A stretch of DNA of 8,022 nt from Syntrophobacterales bacterium (GTDB lineage Bacteria; Desulfobacterota; Syntrophobacteria; BM002). Positions within the stretch are counted from its first letter, which is position 1, and each line of letters opens with the position of its first letter. The stretch is from contig JAUWKY010000094.1 of NCBI GenBank assembly GCA_030613915.1, positions 1 through 8,022 of the forward strand, read 5' to 3'. The translations under genes were made by a program, and so were the position numbers. Shown here piece by piece: positions 1-5,723 of this stretch. Below the pieces are notes generated by a model that had not been told where the DNA came from, made no database searches, and saw only the letters and a program-made list of their open reading frames with translations.

Positions 1-1
1 A

Positions 2-172
2 CGTCCTGGTACATCGAGTCTCCTGTTCGGAGCACTTCAACGGGCCGACGTTACTATTTTTAGCAACGCCACCACTATTACCTCATCCATGTTTGTCATT
101 CCAGACGATCAGGTGGAGACCGCAGAGCGGGTGATAGGGAGCACCTTCGATATACCGAAGAAAAAAAAGTAG
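2..172 (+). CDS. C-terminal end of an ACT-domain protein, probably aspartate kinase (partial, 5' end outside the window)
   Basis: An open frame runs in from the left edge and stops at TAG (170-172), giving 56 residues. It begins RPGTSSLLFGALQRADVTIF and continues through SSMFVIPDDQVETAERVI to a lysine-rich tail. The order Pro-Gly, a helix ending FGAL, a beta strand, then a strand of the form xxFVIPDDQ and a helix with AERVI is that of an ACT regulatory domain. It most resembles the last ACT domain of aspartate kinases, where the E. coli LysC end reads FLVPGEDAEQVV. Aspartate kinase phosphorylates aspartate in lysine, threonine and methionine synthesis, and its ACT domains bind the feedback amino acid. 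The catalytic domain is not in the window, so another ACT-domain regulator remains possible. The gene converges on the histidine kinase gene on the other strand. Confidence 0.6.
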   Translation, partial: RPGTSSLLFGALQRADVTIFSNATTITSSMFVIPDDQVETAERVIGSTFDIPKKKK

Positions 173-202
173 GCAGGAGTCAGGAGTCAGAATCCAGAAT
201 TT

Positions 203-311
203 AGGTTTCAGGTTTCAGTGTTCCCCGCTGCCGCTTCGCTTCAGACGGGATTTCCGCTTCGCTCCAACACGTTTCAGCTTCTATCTTTCTTTCTCCTGAC
301 ACCTGAAACCT
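203..311. repeat. Imperfect inverted repeat, 16-bp arms
   Basis: The left arm 203-218 (aggtttcaggtttcag) and right arm 296-311 (ctgacacctgaaacct) are complementary at 15 of 16 positions and enclose 77 nt. The loop contains the GCTTCGC-rich insert. It lies between convergent genes, so transcripts from both strands could fold it. A role in ending transcription is only inference, because there is no T-run. Confidence 0.6.
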
Positions 312-341
312 GACACCTGAATCCTCAACATTGACACCTGA

Positions 342-356
342 TCCGCCTCCGGCGGA
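342..356. repeat. Perfect small GC-rich hairpin interrupting a phrase repeat
   Basis: The sequence tccgcc-tcc-ggcgga forms a 6-bp perfect stem with a 3-nt loop. It sits directly between two copies of the phrase (ca)cctga, so it reads as an insert in the low-complexity array and not as part of the phrase itself. Confidence 0.65.
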
Positions 357-409
357 ACACCTGAAACCCTGAGATTTGGTGCTTGGGATTTGAGATGTGG
401 AATGATCCC

Positions 410-2290
410 TTACTTCGGTAGGATAATTGTAAAGCAGGAGCCCTTGTTGGGAGCGGATTCAACTTCGATCGTGCCACCGTGTTCGTGAACTATTTTCTGG
501 GTGATAGCTAGCCCCAGACCTGTACCCCGCGCCCCTTTCGTGCTGTAAAGATATTTAAAAACTTGTTCTTGGAGTTCTCTGGACATTCCTTTGCCAGTAT
601 CTTTGACATGCAGAATTACACCCGCCTCTCCTGCATCTCGACTAGACACAGTAATCAGCCCACCTTTGCTACTCTCGGGAAAGGCCTCGATAGCATTGGT
701 CACCAGGTTCATTAGGCAGGAGTGTATATCCTCTACATCCACACTCACCGATGGTAATGTCGAATCCAGGTCTAGTACTAGGTCGATCTGCCGCTCACGG
801 GCCTTCTCGACCATTAACTCACAAACCTGGTTGACAATTTCGTTCAACGAACAGCTTTGGCGCGCTGGTGGACTGCTGCGCGCATAGCTCAGCATATCTA
901 GGGTCATACGGGAAATGCGGTTAATATTCTTACCCACCAGGTTCCAGCCTTTGCGGAGCAAATCGGGTTTCTCTTTCTCAAGCCCTTTGTCCACCATGAA
1001 AGCACCCAGCTTCATAGCGTGAAGGATGTTTTTCACACCGTGGGCTATACCTGCTGTGGCCTGGCCCATGGCGGCCAGCCGCTCCCTCTGGATGAGATCT
1101 TTTTCCAGCCGTTTGACCTTTTGCATATCCTTGAAGTATCCCACCATAGCCACCTCACGCCCCTCCTCGTAAAGCAGAGTGGCAGAGAGCAGAATGGGAA
1201 CGGGCTCGCCATTCTTGGTGAGTACCTCCGCTTCGTAGTTGATCAAGCGGCCGGGGCCACCGTATTCGGAGCCATAGGTCAGTTTCTTGATCCTTCTGGC
1301 TTCACCCTCCGGATAGAGCCGGGTGACGTTCATACCAGCAAGCGCCTCCTCCGGGGTATAGCCGTAAATGCTTTGAGCGCCTTCATTGAAAATTATGATG
1401 TTTCCTTGCCGGTCATTGGCGATGATCCCGTCCATCGACGTCTGGATGAGATCGTGCTCAAACTCATAGCGCTTTATTAGCTCTCGTTCCAGCCGTTTGA
1501 CCGCACGCATATCCTTGAAGTACCCCACCGTAGCCACCTCACGCCCCTCCTCGTAAAGCAGAGTGGCAGAGAGCAGAATGGGAACCGGCTCGCCATTCTT
1601 GGTGAGCACTTCCACTTCGTAGTTGATTAAGCGACCGGGGCCACCGTATTCAGAGCCGTAGATCATTTTTTTGATCTTCCTGGCCCCTTCTTCTGCATAC
1701 AGTTGGGTCACATGGATATTGGAAACTGCCTCTTCACGGGTATATCCGGAAATCCGTTCCGCGCCTTCATTAAAAATTATGAGATTACCCCGCCGGTCAT
1801 TGGCGATGATCCCATCCATCGAGGTTTGGATGAGATTGTGCTCGAGTTCGTGGCGTTTCTCCAACTCTTCCGTGGTATCCTTGATTAACTTTTCCAGGTT
1901 CTCGATATATCCTCGAAGTTTTTTATCCTTCCAAAACTTTTCTCTTGAGCGCAAAAGGGCAGCGGCAAGTGCTTTTTCACTAATGGGCTTGACGATGAAA
2001 TCTGTTGCCTCGTTTTGTAAAGCCTGAATCGCCAGATTCATCTCCCCGTGACCGGTGATGACAATGACCTCCGTATCGGGGCTCTGTTCTTTCACCCTCC
2101 TGAGGACCTCGATGCCATCCATGCCGGGCATCTTGATGTCCGTTAGAACCAAGGACGGAAGTTCCCTGGCAAAAATCTCCAGTCCTTTGGGACCGTCCTC
2201 GGCCACAAAAACAGTATATCCGTCGCTTTCCAGGGACATTTTCAACAGGTCCCTTGTACTCGCTTCATCATCGATCACCAGAATTTTCAT
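410..2290 (-). CDS. Hybrid sensor histidine kinase: receiver - PAS - PAS - HisKA - HATPase
   Basis: A 626-residue cytoplasmic kinase with no membrane segment or signal peptide. The N-terminal receiver (about 1-120) has acidic residues D7/D8, phospho-acceptor D51, T79 and K101. A coiled-coil-like stretch follows (about 120-150), then two PAS domains (about 150-262 and 278-390). The dimerisation/histidine box has H417 in GIAHGVKN. The ATPase domain has an N-box with N532 (NLVTNAIEAF), DTGKGM (564-569) and GTGLGLAI (589-596). All parts look intact. Residues 145-272 and 273-400 are a tandem duplication with about 79% identity. The residue after the histidine is Gly instead of the usual Glu or Asp. 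The start MKILVIDDE is a typical receiver N-terminus; the only Shine-Dalgarno candidate, GAGGGG (2304-2309), lies 13 nt upstream, which is far. The receiver gene upstream is a likely partner. The signal sensed is unknown. Confidence 0.95.
   Translation of the reverse strand: MKILVIDDEASTRDLLKMSLESDGYTVFVAEDGPKGLEIFARELPSLVLTDIKMPGMDGIEVLRRVKEQSPDTEVIVITGHGEMNLAIQALQNEATDFIVKPISEKALAAALLRSREKFWKDKKLRGYIENLEKLIKDTTEELEKRHELEHNLIQTSMDGIIANDRRGNLIIFNEGAERISGYTREEAVSNIHVTQLYAEEGARKIKKMIYGSEYGGPGRLINYEVEVLTKNGEPVPILLSATLLYEEGREVATVGYFKDMRAVKRLERELIKRYEFEHDLIQTSMDGIIANDRQGNIIIFNEGAQSIYGYTPEEALAGMNVTRLYPEGEARRIKKLTYGSEYGGPGRLINYEAEVLTKNGEPVPILLSATLLYEEGREVAMVGYFKDMQKVKRLEKDLIQRERLAAMGQATAGIAHGVKNILHAMKLGAFMVDKGLEKEKPDLLRKGWNLVGKNINRISRMTLDMLSYARSSPPARQSCSLNEIVNQVCELMVEKARERQIDLVLDLDSTLPSVSVDVEDIHSCLMNLVTNAIEAFPESSKGGLITVSSRDAGEAGVILHVKDTGKGMSRELQEQVFKYLYSTKGARGTGLGLAITQKIVHEHGGTIEVESAPNKGSCFTIILPK
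1091..1858 (-). repeat. Tandem 384-bp duplication encoding two PAS units
   Basis: The gene segment 1475-1858 (residues 145-272) is repeated as 1091-1474 (residues 273-400), an exact 128-codon period with no gap. Protein identity by hand count is 101 of 128. The YGSEYGGPGRLINYE block and the TKNGEPVPILLSATLLYEEG block are identical in both, and the DNA there is nearly identical too (for example around 1164 and 1548). Divergence is concentrated in the first half of each PAS unit, around residues 175-212 and 303-340. Confidence 0.95.
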
Positions 2291-2370
2291 CGTTCTGAGC
2301 TTTCCCCTCAGTCAATTCTTCTTCCATCCGCTGTGCTGTTAGGGGGTGAAAAACTACTTGTAGCGAAGGG

Positions 2371-2567
2371 TAACCCTAATGTTGCATACCTACGTCGAGG
2401 AAAAACGCGCAAGAGTGCGTCAGGTGTGGCTGCGCACAGGCTTGGACAGGTCGAGGCGTACTTGACCGTACGGCGAAGTCCTGTCCGAGGCGAGGACAGC
2501 CGCAGATGGCGTGCTATCGCGCGAGCGCAGCGGTTTTTAACGGTGTAGGTATGCAACATTAGGGTTA
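2371..2567. mobile_element. Non-autonomous inverted-repeat element (MITE-like), possibly IS630/Tc1-mobilised
   Basis: Two perfectly complementary 23-bp ends, 2371-2393 (starting taaccctaatgttgc) and 2545-2567 (ending gcaacattagggtta), bound a 197-bp segment. If the outermost TA on each side is a target duplication, the element is 193 bp with 21-bp ends, and TA duplication is the hallmark of IS630/Tc1-mariner elements. Inside each end is a similar subterminal AAAAA tract next to GC-rich sequence. The centre folds: ggacagg/cctgtcc (2444-2450/2480-2486) encloses cgtac/gtacg (2457-2461/2468-2472). It is too short for a transposase; open frames crossing it on both strands have no recognisable domain. 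It separates the receiver gene from the hybrid kinase gene, ending 80 bp before the kinase start. The family assignment is inference. Confidence 0.75.
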
Positions 2568-2599
2568 AGACGAGCCAATAAATGACTCTGTGTCAGTGC

Positions 2600-2992
2600 T
2601 TACTTCTTAAGGAGAAGTTCCACATTATGAATTAGTTCTTCTGGCTCGATAGGTTTTTCCATGAAAATGTCTGCGTGAATCCAGTCGAGGTCTTCTTCCA
2701 GGGTCCGGCCATAGCCTTTCTCAACGGGCGGGCGAGCGGAGACGATAAGTACGGGCATTCCGTAAACCCCCTCCCTTTCCTTTATTTTGGTCGCGAAGTC
2801 CAGACCCTCATTCATGGTTGCCATCATAATGTCTAGAATAAGAAGATCCGGCCTTTGTTCCAGAAGAAGCTGGTAGCCTGTCTTAGTATCCAAGGCAGTA
2901 AATACCTGGTAGTCATATTCGGAGAGGATATCGCTCATCGCGTCACAGATTTCCGGATCATCATCAATAATTACGATTTTCTTAACACTCAT
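2600..2992 (-). CDS. Single-domain response regulator (CheY-like receiver, no output domain)
   Basis: A 130-residue protein made up of one receiver domain. It shows the acidic pocket in VIIDDDPE (D11/D12), phospho-acceptor D54 in LILDIMM, the switch serine S85 in LIVSA, and K113 in FMEKPI. No DNA-binding or enzymatic domain follows, so it acts by protein contact or as a phosphate carrier in a relay. The ATG at 2992 has a good Shine-Dalgarno sequence (GGAG at 2999-3002, 6 nt upstream). The hybrid kinase gene lies 309 bp downstream on the same strand, separated by the inverted-repeat element. It is therefore a natural candidate for the kinase's phosphorylation target, or a donor to its receiver, but specificity cannot be read from the sequence. 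An alternative partner is the pilus/secretion ATPase upstream. Confidence 0.93.
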   Translation of the reverse strand: MSVKKIVIIDDDPEICDAMSDILSEYDYQVFTALDTKTGYQLLLEQRPDLLILDIMMATMNEGLDFATKIKEREGVYGMPVLIVSARPPVEKGYGRTLEEDLDWIHADIFMEKPIEPEELIHNVELLLKK

Positions 2993-3059
2993 TGTTCTCT
3001 CCTTCCTTGCTCAATGGCTAGACCCAAGATACAACGTTAGCTCTTAAAATTCCAGCGGA

Positions 3060-3245
3060 AACAACACCATGGTGCGCCTCATTCCTAAAGATTCTTCGCG
3101 CTCGCTGCGCTTCCGGCTTCGCTAAGGCTTCGACGGACAGGCCGCTCAGTCCCACCACTTGGTGGCGGGTTCCCAGTTTCGCGCGCCTTGCATCTGGAGC
3201 TTTTTACTGTGCCGTCTCATTAATGACTTTTTACGAGATCATCAA
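3060..3245. repeat. GC-rich interspersed repeat with hairpins, apparently interrupted by an insert
   Basis: On the - strand the outer parts read gatgatctcgtaaaaagtc, then ccagatgcaaggcgcgcgaa, then aggaatgaggcgcaccatgg. From memory these phrases resemble an interspersed palindromic repeat common in Desulfobacterota genomes; I could not check this. Between the second and third phrases lies a GC-rich block (about 3097-3170) holding a hairpin at 3151-3169 (ccc-a-ccac/gtgg-c-ggg, one mismatch) and GCTTCGCT-like words. The palindrome caccatggtg (3065-3074) is at one end. Confidence 0.5.
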
Positions 3246-3337
3246 AGTCGAGACTAGTTGATAGGAAAGGATCTAACTGCAGGAATATTATACTTTAAGT
3301 TTAACTTATTCTACGGTCTTGGCGAAGCTTTTCGCTC

Positions 3338-3361
3338 AAAAAGGTTAGCAGGATGGTTGCT
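3338..3361 (-). terminator. Weak terminator-like stem with T-run after the ATPase gene
   Basis: On the - strand, 9 nt after the stop codon, AGCA (3361-3358) pairs with TGCT (3350-3347) across a 7-nt loop, then four bases lead into TTTTT (3342-3338). The stem is only 4 bp, so real termination activity is doubtful. Confidence 0.25.
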
Positions 3362-3369
3362 GCCACGCT

Positions 3370-5640
3370 CTAGACGATGCAGACTCTTCGGACTTGAGTG
3401 AAATCAGTCAATCCCTCGAATACCTTTCTTATACCATCTTGTTTGAGGGTACGCATCCCCTCGTTTACGGCAGCCCTGCGGATCTCTTCCATGTGCGCCC
3501 GATTCTGGATCAGTTCTTTGATTTCTGGACTGGCCACAAGCAACTCATGTATGCCTGCTCTGCCTCGATAACCACTGTCGTTGCAGCGGTCACAACCTTG
3601 CCCGCGATGTAACTGCAGGTCATCGCTGTAGCTTATCTCGAGTTCATCGAAAATATCCTCGCCATATTCTTGCACCAGCAGGTCAAATTCTTGCTGATCT
3701 GGCTTATAAGCTTCTTTGCATTCAGAACAGATTGTACGTACGAGCCGCTGGGCCACAATACCCAATAAGGCGTCGGCGAAGTTTAACGGATTCATGCCCA
3801 TGTCAATGAGGCGGGTGATAGTTTCCGGGGCACTATTGGTGTGCAGGGTACTGAGCACCAGGTGGCCCGTGAGGGATGCTTCCAACCCTATGGAAGCAGT
3901 TTCTGCATCACGCATCTCACCCACCATGATCACGTCCGGATCGGCTCGAAGGAATGATCTCATGGCATCGGCAAAGGAGTAACCGATCTTGGCATGAGTT
4001 TGCACCTGGCGCAGGCCGTACTGGGTAATCTCAATCGGGTCCTCCGCAGTCCAGATCTTCACTTCTGGTCGGTTAATATGTCCCAAAACGGAATGGAGCG
4101 TGGTAGTCTTCCCTGAACCCGTGGGGCCAACCACCAGTACTATTCCATATGGCTTCTCGATCAGTTCGGTCAACTTCTTTATGTTTGGTTCTGAAAAAGC
4201 CATTTGGTCAATGGCTAATGTCTTTCCTGAGGCCAGAAGACGCAAGACAATGTCCTCACGCCGACCGGCAGTGGGTGTAACCTCCACCCGCAGTTCTATG
4301 TCCTTCTTGCCATACTTGAGCTTGATCTTACCGCTTTGTGGCAGCCGCTTGTCAGCGATGTCCAACTTGGCCATGATCTTGACGCGACTGACCAGTGGGT
4401 TGGAATGGGTGGGGGGAACTTCCTGGTACTTGTAACAGGCCCCATCCCGTCGAAAGCGGATTTCAGTGGGCTGTTTTCCTGGGTAGGGCTCGATATGAAT
4501 ATCTGAGGCACCTTGGTCATAGGCATCTTTGATGATCTGGTTTGCCAAGCGCACTATTCCTGCATCACTTTCGTTGAGAAGTTCCTCATCCTCCTCATCG
4601 CTCATGTCGACTTCACCCTTCAGTTCACCAATGATGGTGCTGACCGAAACTTCCTCCGATCCTCTGCCAACCGCTGTATCAATGAACTGGATAATGTCTT
4701 CCCGCAACGCCACCCTAAATTCGTAGTCCTCAGCCTGCATCAGAGCCTTGATCTCTTTTACCCGCTCAGCGTTGTGCGGATCATCAATGAGGATTACCAT
4801 CTTGCCGTTATCACGTTGCAGGGGGACCCAGAAATTGCGTTTCATATAACCTGGATTGAGGCCTTGAACCAGGTCGCTGGGAATGATGATTCTTTCCTCG
4901 TATGAGACAAACTTGACGCCATAGTAAGCCTCAAACGACTTGGCCAAAGCTTTCTTGAGCACCTTGAAGTCATTCACCAGTACGGTGGGCAAGTCAGTCT
5001 TCTGTTCTCTAGCTTTTGCTATCGCCTGATTGAGATCATCTTCACTGATGATTTGTTGGCTGAGCAGGGAATCAAATTTCGTGGGTTGTTTCTGCATACG
5101 GCCCTGATTATGAAAAGCAAGTCCAAGAACGTTGCAGATCTCGCCCATATATTTCTCATCCTCTTTGCTAAATCCCTCAGCCCCAACCTTATTGATCACC
5201 TCCAAAACCCCTTTTAAATACTTGCCATTGTAGAGAATGGGCCCCGAGAGGAGTTGCCTGGTTTTGAAGCCGGTAAGCTCATCCCACTGGGCATCAAATG
5301 TGAGTTCGGGGTCAAGTTTTTTCAGTTCATCGGAGTCGTAGACATTAGCAATGTTAAACGTTTTTCCTGAGACCGCCGTGTGGCCCGCTATGCTGGTTTT
5401 TACCAAGCCTACCCGAATCTCTCTTACTTCCTCCCCTTCCTTTACTTTTGAAAAGATCTCTCGCTTTTCGGTATCTACCCCGTAAACAGTGATTCTCTCC
5501 GCATCAAAGAGCGCAATGATTTCATCTTTCAGGTAGAGCAAAATCTCATCCAGGTCCCTGGCATCATGCAACTGATGGGTAATGCGATTGAGAAGCCGCT
5601 CCTTCTTTAGTTGTTCTTGGATAACAGCTTTTGTAGCCAC
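3370..5640 (-). CDS. GAF-domain PilB/GspE-family assembly ATPase (type IV pilus or type II secretion)
   Basis: A 756-residue cytoplasmic hexameric ATPase that would power pilin or pseudopilin assembly at the inner membrane. The N-terminus (about 10-180) looks like a GAF sensor domain, with a typical C-terminal part (GPILYNGKYLKGVLEVINK, FSKEDEKYM). Next comes a MshEN/T2SSE N-terminal domain (about 190-325), then an acidic linker (340-358). The catalytic core has Walker A GPTGSGKTTTL (505-515, K511), an Asp box (TAEDPIE, 531-537), Walker B DPDVIMVGEMRD (567-578) and a His box TGHLVLSTLHTN (591-602). Zinc cysteines C638, C641, C683 and C686 mark assembly-type (GspE/PilB) members; retraction PilT lacks them. 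The start is GTG at 5640, with GAGAGGT 4 nt upstream and a stop just above it in frame. No pilC, pilT or pilin gene is nearby. The sequence does not settle PilB against GspE. Confidence 0.95.
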   Translation of the reverse strand: MATKAVIQEQLKKERLLNRITHQLHDARDLDEILLYLKDEIIALFDAERITVYGVDTEKREIFSKVKEGEEVREIRVGLVKTSIAGHTAVSGKTFNIANVYDSDELKKLDPELTFDAQWDELTGFKTRQLLSGPILYNGKYLKGVLEVINKVGAEGFSKEDEKYMGEICNVLGLAFHNQGRMQKQPTKFDSLLSQQIISEDDLNQAIAKAREQKTDLPTVLVNDFKVLKKALAKSFEAYYGVKFVSYEERIIIPSDLVQGLNPGYMKRNFWVPLQRDNGKMVILIDDPHNAERVKEIKALMQAEDYEFRVALREDIIQFIDTAVGRGSEEVSVSTIIGELKGEVDMSDEEDEELLNESDAGIVRLANQIIKDAYDQGASDIHIEPYPGKQPTEIRFRRDGACYKYQEVPPTHSNPLVSRVKIMAKLDIADKRLPQSGKIKLKYGKKDIELRVEVTPTAGRREDIVLRLLASGKTLAIDQMAFSEPNIKKLTELIEKPYGIVLVVGPTGSGKTTTLHSVLGHINRPEVKIWTAEDPIEITQYGLRQVQTHAKIGYSFADAMRSFLRADPDVIMVGEMRDAETASIGLEASLTGHLVLSTLHTNSAPETITRLIDMGMNPLNFADALLGIVAQRLVRTICSECKEAYKPDQQEFDLLVQEYGEDIFDELEISYSDDLQLHRGQGCDRCNDSGYRGRAGIHELLVASPEIKELIQNRAHMEEIRRAAVNEGMRTLKQDGIRKVFEGLTDFTQVRRVCIV

Positions 5641-5656
5641 GGTTACCTCTCAGTCT

Positions 5657-5722
5657 CGCAAAGCGCATGGCGTAAAGATTACGTACAGCTGGCCCTCTGC
5701 GCTATGCGCTCTGCGCTTTGCG
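5657..5722. repeat. Inverted repeat filling the gap between pfk and the ATPase gene
   Basis: Arms 5657-5667 (cgcaaagcgca) and 5712-5722 (tgcgctttgcg) are perfectly complementary over 11 bp. The loop carries more of the same words (gcgcatggcg, ctgcgctatgcgctctgcgc), giving a palindrome of short GCGCA/TGCGC phrases. The right arm ends next to the phosphofructokinase stop codon, and the left arm is 17 bp from the ATPase GTG. In a shared transcript it could fold and act as an attenuator or RNA stability element, but there is no T-run. Confidence 0.7.
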
Positions 5723-5723
5723 T

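Larger units (their letters stand above)
173..409. repeat. Repeat-built gap between two convergent genes
   Basis: This 237-bp gap has no gene. It consists of diverged short phrases: ggagtca at the left, ggtttcag in the middle-left, and tgacacctga three times at right (297-306, 311-320, 332-341). Two GC-rich stretches interrupt the phrases, one around 221-266 with GCTTCGC twice and one at 342-356. A phrase at 374-396 is found again, identically, at 7278-7300. No stem followed by a T-run was found, so a standard intrinsic terminator is not evident for either gene. Confidence 0.7.
2993..3369. other. 377-bp intergenic region between ATPase and receiver genes
   Basis: No gene is seen. The middle is repeat-derived (separate entry, 3060-3245). 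Toward the ATPase end there is a perfect -10 hexamer on the - strand (TATAAT, + strand 3287-3292), but no convincing -35 box 16-18 bp upstream, so it is only a weak candidate promoter for the receiver gene. Just after the ATPase stop, a 4-bp stem (3347-3350/3358-3361) is followed on the - strand by TTTTT (3338-3342), a weak terminator-like feature. A second small dyad (gcgaa-gctt-ttcgc) lies about 20 bp further along and has no T-run. Confidence 0.5.

Noticed and set aside
1019..1480. 153-codon + strand frame opposite the PAS region
   Set aside because: Antisense shadow of the duplicated PAS domains; no start signal or domain.
2308..2559. Open frames of 83 (-) and 71 (+) codons across the inverted-repeat element
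   Set aside because: Both run through the terminal repeats, are rich in Arg and low-complexity residues, overlap each other on opposite strands, and show no recognisable domain.
3315..3336. Terminator from the gcgaa-gctt-ttcgc dyad
   Set aside because: The stem is short and no T-run follows it on either strand.
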